Of a stretch of DNA of 64,000 nt, positions 11,206 to 22,576 are shown in pieces. The position numbers and the translations under genes are program-made. The notes beneath the pieces were generated by a model, which saw only the letters and a list, made by a program, of their open reading frames with translations, did not search any database and was not told where the DNA came from. The stretch's first letter is position 1. Each line of letters begins with the position of its first letter. The DNA is from Saccopteryx bilineata (lineage: Eukaryota; Chordata; Mammalia; Chiroptera; Emballonuridae), in contig NC_089494.1 of the NCBI RefSeq assembly GCF_036850765.1, positions 59,661,809 through 59,725,808 of the forward strand, in the 5' to 3' direction.

Positions 11206-13104
11206 GATTCGGTTCTTCAGGGGTCTTATTCTTTGGCTGTTACTGGTAAAATCAGCATTTCAACTAACTGTCTCACCAGGTAACAGTGCCATAATTAACA
11301 AAATACACAGTTCCTCTGTGCACAGGGCAAGTGTTTCAGACATGCCACGAAGGGTATGCAAATGGAAGGAATTCCTTTTTTGGAGTTCCTCCCGATAGCT
11401 GCAGACTCCAGAGTTCATAAGGTGTGTGGGTCACGCCCAGCCCTCTGCCCAGGCCGTCTGGCCCAGGCGAAGGTGCAGCGTGTCACTCAGCACTGCTGCT
11501 GGGCTCCCCTCACCCTGCACTTTACCAGCACGCACCAGCTTTTCTTCTCTCAACACTTGGCAGCCAGCTGTTCGGACCCCATGAACTAAAAGAAAGGTAC
11601 ACAAGAAATAAGGTCTGGGGGTATCCCTCATCTTCTTCAACATGGACGAACTCTGGTCCTGAGAATAGCTTTCCAAGCCAAGGCTGGGTTTTAGCTCTCC
11701 GTAACAAAGAAAAGTAATCTTCATCATATTTGCCCAGCATCTAGGCCACATGGAAATTCTCTGACTGCCATGGCGCCTGGCATAGGGAATATAAAGTCAC
11801 CAGGGAAATACATGTTTATGCACAGCACTGCTGATGCACAAGAACTTCACAACACAAGGGACATGTGGAAAGACGGGGTCTGTGAGGGGGACACCAATGC
11901 CTCCGCTCTGACCTGCGGCTCAGAGCACACTCTGTGCGGCACTGACTGCTTCTCAACGTGGCCTCATGTCCTTGGCCTCCCTTGCTTTTCGCTGATCTCC
12001 ACCTTTTCTCATTGGGAAGGTGCTTGAGCTTCCGCTTGGTCTGAAATCCTACGGCACTTAGAGCTACATGATCAAAGCCCACTGTAGGCATTTGGGCTGG
12101 TGCCAGCAAAGTTCAGGTTGTGCTTCAAACGGGGCCTCGAGTGCCTCTCAGTCATGGGTAAGGGCTGGCTGGGTTTGATCTTGAACTACGCTCATTTGGG
12201 GAGTTTTAGGTCCCTTGTTGATAAGCCCTGCTTGGCAGAGCTGTGCTTTAATTAATGTGGCCCATGGGTTGGTTCGATTTCCCATGTTTCAGCACCTCCC
12301 TGGGTGTAACCTTATCTTTCCACTTCATACACATGATGGATCTGAACAGCACAGGTGACGTTTGTCTTTGACTCGACAGCTGGATTACTTCCAAGATTCA
12401 CAGCCACATAAGAAAAGCCCCAAATCCCAGCTCTTCTTATCATTTGACATTTATGAAATAGCCATAGTGGGTGAGAGGCTAACACCGTTAGACACAGTTT
12501 CCGTAAAATGAACTTACTGCTTAAAGGTCTGTTCAGCTACTAAGCATAAGTGTTACAAGCAATGGAAATAAATATGTGAAGATGGTACTTGGAGGTGACA
12601 GTGAGGTGTCTCTCAGAAGCTTGGAAAAGGGCAAGTGGTTGACCTCTGAGCAATAAACTACTTAAATAAATACATATTTGAAGGAAACAAAATGTTTCAT
12701 TACCCTCAGGGAAAGTGATTTCAGAAGATAGCATCCTTTAGAAAAACAAATCCTATGAGATGCTTCTCAAATCAGTGTGGGACTCTGTGATAGCCACCGT
12801 GCCCATTTCACATTGTTACCATTTGCATTTCTCTCAAACATTTGATTTTTAAACTATGAACATGATCATCACCCCCAGCTTTTTGTTTTCTAAGTCATGC
12901 TCATTAGCATACTAAGGAAATGATTTGCACAACATACCTACTCTGGGAACTCAGCATGGCACAATCTAAAGAAAGAATGTGCCCTCAGATGAGGTATACC
13001 AGACACAGAATAAGTGATCAGACAGGTAGCCTGATGATTTCTCCAAAAGCGCCCATACAGAGAGATGGCAATGGGGGCAAAGAGGGAATTATTCCAATCA
13101 TTGG

Positions 13105-13106
<2 letters not shown>
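11206..13106. other. Non-coding stretch, nothing recognised
   Basis: Base composition is more balanced than in the flanks between 11400 and 12100, giving several overlapping frames on both strands, none with a recognisable domain. I do not see a convincing exon with splice sites or any clear repeat. Confidence 0.45.

Positions 13107-13142
<36 letters not shown>
13107..13142 (+). repeat. (GT)18 microsatellite
   Basis: An uninterrupted GT dinucleotide run of 36 bp. The short frames across it are artefacts of the repeat. Confidence 0.98.
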
Positions 13143-13143
<1 letters not shown>

Positions 13144-13403
13144 TTGAAGTGTTATCTGTCCTTACCATGGTTTTATTGAAACATCTTTTATACTATTCAC
13201 TCTCTCTTTGCAGATTTCTGAATAATGACACAGCTGCTCAGATAATGTAACATCAGGAAAGTGTTGCTATGGATAGGAGAAAAAGTATTTTGCACTCTGT
13301 AAAGGGATATCCTCCACTATGGGTAATAAACATTTTCATTTATTTATCTATTTCTTGTGAGTTAACTAGAGCATGACCATCTCTGAATATCCTTAAAAGA
13401 CAT
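13143..13403. other. Non-coding stretch, nothing recognised
   Basis: No exon or repeat identified. Confidence 0.4.
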
Positions 13404-13575
13404 AGGTTCAAATAATTGCTTTGCCACTTACTAATTGTATAATCTTAGGCTAGGCTCTATGCTTCTGTTTCTTCATTTGTGTAATTGGAGTTGCTAAAAT
13501 TTGCTTTATGTATTAAACAAGATATCATATGATCACTGCCCATAATACTATAAGCATTCCACAAATATAGTGAAT
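13404..13575 (+). mobile_element. MIR SINE relic
   Basis: Motifs GCTTTGCCACTTACTAATTGTATAATCTTAGG, CTTCTGTTTCTTCATTTGTGTAATTGGAG and CATTCCACAAATATAGTGAATATT follow the MIR plus strand. Confidence 0.75.
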
Positions 13576-14055
13576 ATTAAATTTTGTTTCTATTCTGATT
13601 CCTTATTTCAAAGATCAGTGGACATTGACACAATTTTACAGTGTGTTAGAGCTCTTTGAACATGTCCCCCAAAAGGCCATTGTTAATGAAATGCATGTTG
13701 CTTTCTTTCATTCATCACTGCGAAGATAGTCAGGCATTCACAGCAGCCACTCACAAGTGGTACTCGGCTTGCAAACCCTAGGAGATATAAATATAGTCCC
13801 TGATTTAGGAATTTTACTCCATGGTTGTAGGTTCTTGATGTCAACATCATCACCAGCCAATGAAGGCCATAGGAGATTTTACTTTACTGAAAGATGATTT
13901 TTAAATTTTTGGAAGAAAAGAGGAAATCTGAAAACAACTCACATTGTGGGGGAAATCATTGAGCCAGAGTTGGTAAACTGAATGAAGTCTATACATTCAA
14001 AACATAGTTCTAGTTTTCTTCTACCTATGAGTGATACATCACATATCTAAGTCAT
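13576..14055. other. Non-coding stretch, nothing recognised
   Basis: No exon or clear repeat identified. Confidence 0.4.
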
Positions 14056-14071
14056 AGCTTCCTCTTTTTTT

Positions 14072-14439
14072 TTTTTTTTGTATTTTTCTGAAGTTGAAAG
14101 CGGGGAGGCAGTCAGACAGACTGCCACATGCACCCGACCAGGATCCACCTGGCATGCCCACCAGGGGGCGATGCTCTGCCCCCTGGGGCGTTGCTCTGTT
14201 GCAACCAGAGCCATTTTAGCACCTGAGGCAGAGGCCATGGAACCATCCTCAGCACCCGGGCCCACTTTGTTCCAATGGAGCCTTGGCTGTGGGAGGGGTA
14301 GAGAGAGACAGAGAGAAAGGAGAGGGGGAAGGGTGGAGAAGCAGATGGGCACTTCTCCTGTGTGCCCTGGCCGGGAATCGAACCCAGGACTCCTGCACGC
14401 CAAGCCGACACTCTACCACTGAGCCAACCGGCCATGGCC
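14072..14439 (-). mobile_element. Type A bat SINE, one-unit subfamily
   Basis: The minus strand has GGCCATGGCCGGTTGGCTCAGTGGTAGAGTG, box B GGTTCGATTCC and the A tail. Only one CTCTGCC unit is present. The 16-bp word AGCTTCCTCTTTTTTT at 14056-14071 recurs exactly at 14440-14455, giving a clean target-site duplication. Confidence 0.95.
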
Positions 14440-14455
14440 AGCTTCCTCTTTTTTT

Positions 14456-14752
14456 ATGAGATATAATTGACATATAATATTAATTTCAGATGTATAATGT
14501 TTTAATATATGTATAAATATATTTTTTTAAATAATCACAAGAAGACTAGTTAACACCCATCACCTCACGTTTTTTTCTTTTAAGAGAACTTTTAAGATAC
14601 ACTCTCTTAGTGACTTTCAAACATACACTACAGTATTTTTAACTACAGTTACCATGATGTACATTACATCCTCATGACTTATTTAATTTATATCCGAAAG
14701 TTTGTACCTTTTGACCCCTTCACCCATTTCACACTCTACCCATCCCCCATAG
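14456..14752 (-). mobile_element. Old L1 fragment (probable L1M)
   Basis: ATGAGATATAATTGACATATAATAT, TCACAAGAAGACTAGTTAACACCCATCACC, GAGAACTTTTAAGATACACTCTCTTAG and AAGTTTGTACCTTTTGACCCC match a sequence common in old mammalian L1 copies, which I recall in this orientation as the antisense. The orientation and subfamily are inferred from memory. Confidence 0.6.
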
Positions 14753-14864
14753 CTTCCTTTTCTGGAAAGAGAGTTTAATAATACTTTCACATGATACTGT
14801 TAAGGCAGAATGAGAGATATATGTAAAAAGCAAAATAATGTCTATATCTATGCAAGATGGCTAT

Positions 14865-14962
14865 CTTTTCTCCTAGACTGTGAGTTCCTAAAAGACAGGA
14901 CCTTGAATCTCTGTGCCCAGAGTGCCTGTTGCATAGTGGGTAACATATTGAATGAATGGATA
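14865..14962 (+). mobile_element. L2 3'-end fragment
   Basis: TCCTAGACTGTGAGTTCCTAAAAGACAGGACC, AGTGCCTGTTGCATAGTGGGTAACATATTGAATGAATG follows the L2 3' terminus. Confidence 0.7.
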
Positions 14963-15686
14963 TGCCAGCTCTGAACTGGTAGGTCCTGAGAAAGAGCTGC
15001 CATTGGAAGTGCTGAGTAGACGCAATGTACAAACTGTGTTCTGAAAGGGAACACTAATGTAGAGCACACAGGCAAGAGGTGGGTCCCTCAGAAGCTACTG
15101 CTTCTCTGGTTATGGAGAAAAAGGAATTTAAACTGGGTGAGGGAATGACCTCAAGTGTTCCTGGCCAGGTTTTTATTCCAACAGACACTGGTGGAACAAG
15201 GTCCCAGCTCTCTGATGCTATGAATACCCATTTGAGTGAAGCAGGAAAGTCAGGTGAAGTCAGGTAGGGTGTTCTGTTCAGTGGGGCTGAGAGTGATGGA
15301 TGGCTTGGTGTGCTGTTTATCTAGTGCAGGTTGGTGTTTCACCTCTGTTTTCATTAGACTGATGGTAAGGTAATAAGTCTTTCCTCTGGCTGAAAAATCT
15401 GTCTTCAGCCATTTGTTGATGTTCTTGAACAGACACTTCAGGTGCACTGAAGTCACCCTAAAGGAGATTTTGAATGAAAACTTATATAATGCTAGTCGGC
15501 ATCCACTGAGCTGTTAGGCAGCGTCGGCATCTGCTAGACTTGCTGTGGTTATTATATGCACAGAGTCACATTTACCCAAAGAGAGCCCGCCTAAGGATGG
15601 TGCAAGGTAACTGCACCTGTGAGAAACAGAGCGGACATCACACTTCATTTCTTTGGAAAGATTCAAGCTCATATGTAAGTTGAATT
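14963..15686. other. Non-coding stretch, nothing recognised
   Basis: The direct words CAGGTGAAGTCAGGTAG near 15251-15268 are a tiny local repetition. No exon or transposon is supported. Confidence 0.4.
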
Positions 15687-15703
15687 AAGGCAGTGCAGTC
15701 TTT

Positions 15704-16088
15704 TTTTTTTTTTCTGAAGCTGGAAACGGGGAGAGACAGTCAGACAGACTCCCGCATGCGCCCGACCGGGATCCACCCGGCACGCCCACCAGGGGCGACG
15801 CTCTGCCCACCAGGGGGCAATGCTCTGCCCCTCTGGGGCATCGCTCTGTTGCGACCAGAGCCACTCTAGCACCTGGGCAGAGGCCAAGGAGCCATCCCCA
15901 GCGCCCGGGCCATCTTTGCTCCAATGGAGCCTTGGCTGCGGGAGGGGAAGAGAGAGACAGAGAGGAAGGAGAGGGGGAGGGGTGGAGAAGCAGATGGGTG
16001 CTTCTCCTGTGTGCCCTGGCCGGGAATCGAACCCGGGACTTCTGCACGCCAGGCCGACGCTCTACCACTGAGCCAACCGGCCAGGGCC
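15704..16088 (-). mobile_element. Type A bat SINE, full length, young
   Basis: Minus strand GGCCCTGGCCGGTTGGCTCAGTGGTAGAGCGTCGG, box B GGTTCGATTCC, two CTCTGCC units and a poly(A) tail. The 17-bp word AAGGCAGTGCAGTCTTT is exact at 15687-15703 and 16089-16105. Perfect duplication and an intact body make this one of the youngest insertions in the window. Confidence 0.97.
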
Positions 16089-16105
16089 AAGGCAGTGCAG
16101 TCTTT

Positions 16106-16599
16106 ATGGGGTGTTTCCATGAAGTGATGTGTTGCAGTGGAAAGTGCCCTAGACAGGGCCTCAAAAATCTCCCCTGTCACAGAGACAATACCCACTCGGA
16201 GACCAGATGGAGTGTACCAAGGGACCTAGGGGAGACCACCGTACAATCCCATATTCAGGTTTCATGCAACAGCCCTAACCCCCAATTTCTACAGGTATTT
16301 ATTGATACACACAAATAGAAGCAGGGATGAGAATGAGGAAGTCAGGAAAGGGGACTTCTTTAGAACAAACAAAAGGGTTAGGGAAGTAGCTCACTTTTGA
16401 AATATCTACTCCACCTATTGATTAACCAGAATTGCTAATTCTATCCCTATTATGCTCTTCTATTATACTGTTCAGCACAGTAGTGTGTTCAGGACTTTCC
16501 ATCAGTGACGCCACTGTGGCTTTTGCTGCAGGGCACTGAACTCTGTCCCTGTTCTATGTTCCTATTCGGGGCCTCTACACTCCCCCATGGTTCTTCCTC
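16106..16599. other. Non-coding stretch, nothing recognised
   Basis: No exon or repeat identified. Confidence 0.4.
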
Positions 16600-16695
16600 C
16601 AGGCAGATCTCTTAACATGGCTGAGCCTCAATTTCTCCATCTCTCAAATGAAAATAGTATTAGTATATGTAGTGGTTTTAATCTAAAGCACTTAT
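16600..16695 (+). mobile_element. MIR fragment
   Basis: GGCAGATCTCTTAACATGGCTGAGCCTCAATTTCTCCATCTCTCAAATG resembles the central MIR core (cttaacctctctgagcctcagtttcc). Confidence 0.65.
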
Positions 16696-17425
16696 ATCCA
16701 GCACTTATAACAAAACTTTTTAGTTTTTTGTCCAAGGCTGGTAGGAACAAATTGAAAACAGTGACAGAGACATGTGGCCTTAACAGGCTGTGGTGTCAGA
16801 GCTCATGAGCAGGTGATGTAGGACTTCTACTCTCAGAGCCCATGGAGTTGCTCAATCTGGAGAGCCCAGCTGAAAAGTTTCATCCACTCTAAAGGGTATA
16901 GTTGGGCCACTGGGAGAGATAGCAGATTCTGGGACGCTGGTCTCACCTCTCAGGTCTTGTATTCTGTGTGAGGGTCCCTTCCCTCCCACCAACCTGTGGG
17001 GACCTCCCATCCATCCTGTCTGTACCATGGCCACTTGCCTTGAAAAATGGTTCTTATTTAATCTAACTAGGGTTAACATATATCCTGATTGGTCTTTAAC
17101 AGTCCATTTTATGCTTTTTGTGCTGGAATAAATATTATAGCCCTCTCATTAACTCTCAAAGTGTTTGAGTTTGGGCAATAAATTATATGACAGCTGAAAA
17201 GAACAGATTCATTTTTCTGTAGGCACCTTCTCAACCCCCAATAAATGTTTTATGTATAATATATTGCTAATATCCTCTCTACCTTCAACTTAGTCAGTTT
17301 CTGAAACACAAAGACAAACACCATGGTAGCATATAATTTTGCACAGCAGTCTGTATTCATCAATATTATTTTTCAAGGCACTCCTCACTGAGTGGGGAGT
17401 CATTATGCAGAATTGTGGTAAACAC
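16696..17425. other. Non-coding stretch, nothing recognised
   Basis: No coding exon or clear repeat identified. Confidence 0.4.
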
Positions 17426-17439
17426 AATGTGATGATTTT

Positions 17440-17632
17440 TTTTTATTTTATTTTATTTATTTTAGAGAGGAGAGAGAAAGGAAGAGAGAGAGACAGAGAG
17501 AGAGACAGTAGGGAGGAGCTGGAAGCATCAACTCCCATATGTGCCTTGACCAGGCAAACCCAGGGTTTCGAACCGGCGACCTCAGCATTTCCACGTCGAC
17601 GCTTTATCCACTGCGCCACCACAGGTCAGGCT
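17440..17632 (-). mobile_element. Type B bat SINE
   Basis: Minus strand: GCCTGACCTGTGGTGGCGCAGTGGATAAAGCGTCG, box B-like GGTTCGAAACC, GGTCAAGGCACATATGGGAG, CT-rich block and (TAAA)n-type tail. Flanks AATGTGATGATTTT at 17426-17439 and 17633-17646 are identical. Intact box A and box B would form an internal pol III promoter. Confidence 0.95.
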
Positions 17633-17799
17633 AATGTGATGATTTTAATAGAAAAAATTTCCTCCCAAATACTTCTGTGAAGTAACATAACTTTTGTGAA
17701 GTACAAATCAAATGTAAGCTACTATTTCTAATAATTCTAAAATAACAGTGTCAACTAATTATTTTTATTCATTTATTCTTCAATTAAACCATTATCAGA

Positions 17800-18060
17800 T
17801 AAATATTTGTGTAGTATTTCCAGACACTGTGCTAGGTACTGGAAATATAAAAATGAAAGACAACCTCCGACCTTTAGGAATTTATAGAAACGTGGTAAAG
17901 AGACGAGCCAGTGACAGTCTGGCTATGGCAGCACTGAACAGGGCCACCTACCTGACTTACCTCCGGGCCACGGGAGGGTGGGGAGGGAGGGAGTGCTTCC
18001 AGGAGGCAGTGATGTGGCGTGAGTCTTGAAGGACCTGTGGGAGTAGCCCAGGCAGAAAGA
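17800..18060 (-). mobile_element. L2 3'-end fragment
   Basis: ATAAATATTTGTGTAG, CAGACACTGTGCTAGGTACTGGAAATATAAAAATGAAAGACAACCTCCGACC and GTGAGTCTTGAAGGACCTGTGGGAGTAGCCCAGGCAG follow the antisense of the L2 3' region. Confidence 0.6.
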
Positions 18061-18295
18061 TGTAAAAAGTATTTCCTTCCAGATCTGTTCTAATATTAGC
18101 AAATAAAGTACTATAGACAAATTCAAAAGTCAGGAAATGGTCTTTTGCTTGAACATCGATGTCTTCCTGTTGATTCTAAAGGAAGCTGTTGTTAACAGCG
18201 GAGGCTTTGGTGGTCTGGGGGACTCTGTGGTTGAATAAGCTTTCCTAGTTAGGAGACTCATAAAAAAACCCCGGGATTCTATAAAAGCGTTTTTA

Positions 18296-18590
18296 AATGT
18301 AAAGTTGTGACCCACATATAGAATTTTTAATTTTCTAGTAACCACGTTATAGAAGTAAATACAGGTGAAATTAAATTTTAATAATACATTGAATTTAATC
18401 CAGTATACCCAGAATATTATCATTTCAACATGTAAGCAACATGTAAGCAAAAAAATGAGTTAGTTTGAAATCTTGTATTCACATTAAGATTTCAAAATCT
18501 AGCACATGTTTTATGCTTAGAACACATTTCAATTCATAGTAGCCACATGCGGCCCATGGCCCTCATTTTGAATAGTACAGTTTTATAACA
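18296..18590 (+). mobile_element. hAT-type DNA transposon relic (Charlie/MER-like)
   Basis: TTTTTAATTTTCTAGTAACCACGTTATAGAAGTAAA, CAGGTGAAATTAAATTTTAATAAT, ATTATCATTTCAACATGTAAGCAA and TAGCCACATGCGGCCCATGGCC are words I know from a common eutherian non-autonomous DNA transposon. The exact family and orientation were not settled. Confidence 0.55.
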
Positions 18591-18954
18591 TCAAATCTCA
18601 CTGTGGTCAAAAATAAAAAGGCACCCGAACTGTCCGGGCTGGGTTTATTCATGACTATTAATTCCATCATTATAAATAGTATATACTTCTTTAAAAAGGC
18701 AGAAACAAAGCATCTATCAAGATTTATGTTACATCCTAAGTATTTCTCTTATATTTAAGAGCCAACAGTTTTTAATGACAGGCCTTATTCCTCATGACCA
18801 AAATATGACAGTCTTCAAAATGTACCTGTTTTCACTGTGCATGCAGTCAAAATACTTGGGGCCTCACAGGTTGCTTATAGATTTCACTACCACAGGGCCA
18901 GTTTGTGGTTATGCATCTATGATACGATTCAGAACCATTACATTATTCCATTAC
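18591..18954. other. Non-coding stretch, nothing recognised
   Basis: No exon or clear repeat identified. Confidence 0.4.
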
Positions 18955-18968
18955 AAAAGATGTGGTCA

Positions 18969-19287
18969 GCCTGACCAGGCAGTGGCGCAGTGGATAGAGC
19001 ATCGGACCGGGATGCGGAGGACCCAGGTTCGAGACCCTGAGGTCGCCAGCTTGAGCACGGCTCATCTTGGACCCAAGGTCGCTGGCTCGAGCAAGGAGTC
19101 ACTCAGTCTGCTGTAGCCCCACGGTCAAGGCACATATGAGAAAGCAATCAATGAACAATAAGGAGTCACAATGAAAAACTAATGATAGATGCTTCTCATC
19201 TCTCTCCATTCCTGTCTCTCTGTTTCTATCTATCCCTCTCTCTGACTCTGTCTCTGTTTCTTAAAAAAAAAAAAATCCTTTAAAAAT
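18969..19287 (+). mobile_element. Type C bat SINE
   Basis: Starts GCCTGACCAGGCAGTGGCGCAGTGGATAGAGC, with box B GGTTCGAGACCC, GGTCGCTGGCTCGAGCAAGG, CAAGGCACATATGAGAAAGCAATCAATGAACAA, CT-rich block and A-rich tail. Flanks AAAAGATGTGGTCA at 18955-18968 and 19288-19301 are identical. Confidence 0.95.
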
Positions 19288-19301
19288 AAAAGATGTGGTC
19301 A

Positions 19302-21075
19302 AAGCAAACTTTCACATATAATGTCGTCTGTGATCGGGTTTTTTTTATTTTTGAAATAGTTGCAGTTTGTGTATGGCATCTTATCATTTGTGAACCAAGA
19401 CAGAAGAGTGAGATGGAGATGAAAGTCCTGCTGAGGACTTACCTCTGGGAAGGCAGGCGTGTCTAGGTCTCAGTTTCGCTCTCCAGCTCTCCATGCAATG
19501 GCAGTTAAGGACTTTGGCCCCGAGGCCTTAGTGCCACGAAGATATAAACAACGCCTTCTCATCTTTCTGGTTCTCAGTTTAGCACAGTGCTGACGATCAC
19601 AAAATGTTTCTTCAGTCTCGACAAGGTTTTGCAGGGCCATCCAGTGAGTCACTCTCTCCCTCTCCTCTTTAGTGGCTCACTCACAGTTAGGGATAAGAAC
19701 CTTACTAATTGCATAGCCAGTGCCAGGGGCACAGTGGAGTCGTTGAAGAAGTCACTGTTAACTACAACCTGCGTAAAAAAAAAAAAATCTCAGTATTCCC
19801 TGGAGAGAGGCCACATGCCATCCTGAGCAGTGCAGGGCTGGTGCCTGCGAGTTCTTACCGCCAACGCCGAGGTGCACAGCCCGGGGCCAACTAGCTTAAC
19901 TGCAGCCTTCTCAGCTGCGAACAATGAGAACAGCAATCCTTGCTGCTTTCCAAGTGAGTTGTGTTTATTAATTAGTTTGTATTTCAGAGGGCTTCACAAC
20001 TGGAAGGTTTCACTACTGAATTAAGGCAAATTTCCTTTCACTTTATCCCCCACCACATTAGGATGCAAAGAAACTGTGCTCACTGAGGCTGTGAGGAAAA
20101 TGGAGGGGATTCAGGCAAAAAGCTAACAAACCTGACTTGCAAAGGTAGTGGCTCATTTCCCCGACTGTAAGACGGCACTATTAAAAGGAGCTTTGTAAAT
20201 TAGGTATTGCAAAGGGCAGCCAGACCTGCTATCTGAAGAACTGCATTTGTTTTAGACTTCATTTTTACGATCCCTTCAAGAAAAAAGAGGGGGAAACAAA
20301 AAGAAAAAGAGCCAAATTGCACTACAATGGGGGATTTGAAAACCAAACCTTCCCCTTCTCCCTCAGGAAGTGGCATAAATAATATAATGTTTTTTGACTG
20401 GAGATACAGGAGCTTGGACCTGCTTGGAACCATTTTGATTCTCAAATCTCCTTGTCCTATTCCTGCCTTATGCTAGAAGTATGCTGCAGCCTTTTGCTAC
20501 TAAGTGTTCCATAATCTAAAAATTAATTGTTCAAAAAAAATCCATTCATATCCTCTTCGTGGCTAACTGTCCACTAGACTTTTTCCCCTTCAATGCTGTG
20601 GGAATGCAGCTGCCTGGCTGGGGCAGACTCCCCAGTCTCCTCTGCATCCAGCCAGCTCCCTGCCACAAGCTCTCACTAAGGAAAAAGAGTGGGAGGAGGG
20701 TTTCTAAGAAGTGGATACAGCCTCTCTTCACCATCCCTACGCGCTGGAAATGGTTCTGAAGACCTGAAGCAAACAAAGCCAAGCCTCAAGATAGAAATCT
20801 GAATTCTTTATCCCACAGATAAGGAACATCTGCTTTGGATTGTTTTCTGAGTGAGAAATGAACTTTTATGGTGCTAAGCCAATTTTTTTGAAGTTTATTG
20901 TTATAGCAGTTAATGTTACCCTAACACCCATACTGCCAATGCTGATACTCTTCCCCACATTTCCCATTATGGTTGTCTTTTCCCTGCCAGACCAGGAAAC
21001 CTCTTTAGGACTTTCAGGACACCTGATATAGTGCAGACCATATATTGTATGATATTCAGTGAATGCATGTGGGAG
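19302..21075. other. Non-coding stretch, nothing recognised
   Basis: Several short frames exist on both strands but none shows a domain or splice context. No young repeats. Confidence 0.45.
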
Positions 21076-21157
21076 GGAAAAAGGGAAGGAAGAAGGAAGG
21101 AAGGAAGGAAGGAAGGGAGGGAGAGAGGGAGGGAGGGAGGAAGGGAGGGAGGGAGAT
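21076..21157 (+). repeat. Polypurine (GGAA)n/(GGGA)n tract
   Basis: About 80 bp of nearly pure G/A, first as GGAA units then GGGA units. The frames across it give RKEGREGG-type repeats that are not protein coding. Homopurine tracts of this kind can form triplex DNA and vary in length. Confidence 0.95.
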
Positions 21158-22024
21158 CAAACTAATGAGTCTGCATTTAAGGTGGCTAACTTATTTTCTT
21201 TTAAGCCTTCAGTCTCAACATGCTTACCTCCCCCTGTTAAGTGGTAAAGAAGGGAAATATTTCTCCATTCTTTGTGGTCTTTGAAAGGATGAACACAGAG
21301 CCATGAGAGAAATCACTGGCTAAGGGAAAGCAATCCCTTAGAGAAAGCCATCCAAACATCATCACCCTAGAGAGCTGGGCCACCGCCAACATCTCCATCA
21401 GCAACTTGGAAGAGTTGTCTGTCATCCTAGCACAATAAAACTGGAGACATGAGCATCCAGAGCTCCAGCCAGTACAGTTACATGAAGCCAAAGCACATTA
21501 TCACTTCTAGGTTGCAGGATTTATGACCAACTATGATGGAAAATAAAGACAGAGATACTTTACTTGTCTGAATTCATCACTCACAAAAGGCAATATGTTT
21601 TAATCATAGAGAAGCTGTACGTATTGTATTTTTTTCTAATGGAAACCTTAGCAATCCGAGCAGAAACAGATGCCAGCATCTTAAAGAAGAAAGAAAAAAT
21701 GAAAAAGATTGCCAGTTTGCTCCCGTTCAGAAAATATGCCATTGATAGCATTTATTGTTGAAAAACTCCTTCCAAATGTTTTGAGGCAACTGTTTCTGTT
21801 TTGGCGGTTTTCTGGGTTTGGGAAACTGCTTCTAACTTAAGTGGAACAAAGGAGAAGATTGTATGCTGTGTTGGTGTTTGCTGATCCAAGTGTCAAGTAG
21901 TGAAGTTAAAGCCATTTTATTTCTAGGAAGCCTGTGATTTCCATTTGCCATGAGGATGTTACTTCCTGGACAGTACCCCTGCCATGAACTTCTGAGAGCC
22001 ACGCAGAGCGTGCTCAGGCTTTAT
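21158..22024. other. Non-coding stretch, nothing recognised
   Basis: No exon or repeat identified. Confidence 0.4.
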
Positions 22025-22130
22025 TACAGTGGCTTGTTAATTGTCTCCATTGGGATGGACACCCTGTGAGCCCAGGCCCTTGGTGTTCCTTACTCAGTGC
22101 TGGCACATGGTGAATGATCAGAAAATATTG
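22025..22130 (+). mobile_element. L2 3'-end fragment
   Basis: GTCTCCATTGGGATGGACACCCTGTGAGCCCAGG, CAGTGCTGGCACATGGTGAATGATCAGAAAATATTGAA resembles the L2 terminus. Confidence 0.5.
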
Positions 22131-22176
22131 AAAAGCTCTGATTAGGTTGTGATTTTTATGTAATTAAAACTCTTTA

Positions 22177-22565
22177 GCCCTGGCCAATTGGCTCAGTGGT
22201 AGAGCGTCGGCCTGGCTTGCAGAAGTCCCGGGTTCGATTCCCGGCCAGGGCACACAGGAGAAGCGCCCATCTGCTTCTCCACCCCTCCCCCTCTCCTTCC
22301 TCTCTGTCTCTCTCTTCCCCTCCCGCAGCCAAGGCTCCATTGGAGCAAAGATGGCCCAGGCGCTGGGGATGGCTCCTTGGCCTCTGCCCCAGGCGCTGGA
22401 GTGGCTCTGGTTGCAACAGAGTGATGCCCCAGAGGGGCAGAGCATCGCCCCCTGGTGGGCGTGCCGGGTGGATCCCAGTCGGGTGCATGCGGGAGTCTGT
22501 CTGACTGTCTCTCCCCGTTTCTGGCTTCAGAAAAATACAGAAAAACAAACAAACAAACAAACAAA
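22177..22565 (+). mobile_element. Type A bat SINE, full length, plus strand
   Basis: GCCCTGGCCAATTGGCTCAGTGGTAGAGCGTCGG head, box B GGTTCGATTCC, CT-rich block, one CTCTGCC unit, CTTCAGAAAAATACAG and a (CAAA)n tail at about 22540-22565. Flanks AAAACTCTTTA at 22166-22176 and 22566-22576 are identical. Confidence 0.95.
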
Positions 22566-22576
22566 AAAACTCTTTA

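Noticed and set aside
15685..16318. Frames of 159 and 128 codons
   Set aside because: They are translations of the SINE at 15704-16088 with flanking DNA, not exons.
18969..19040. Functional tRNA gene
   Set aside because: Box A and box B words are SINE heads, repeated at all type A-D copies and followed by SINE bodies and tails, with no complete tRNA fold.
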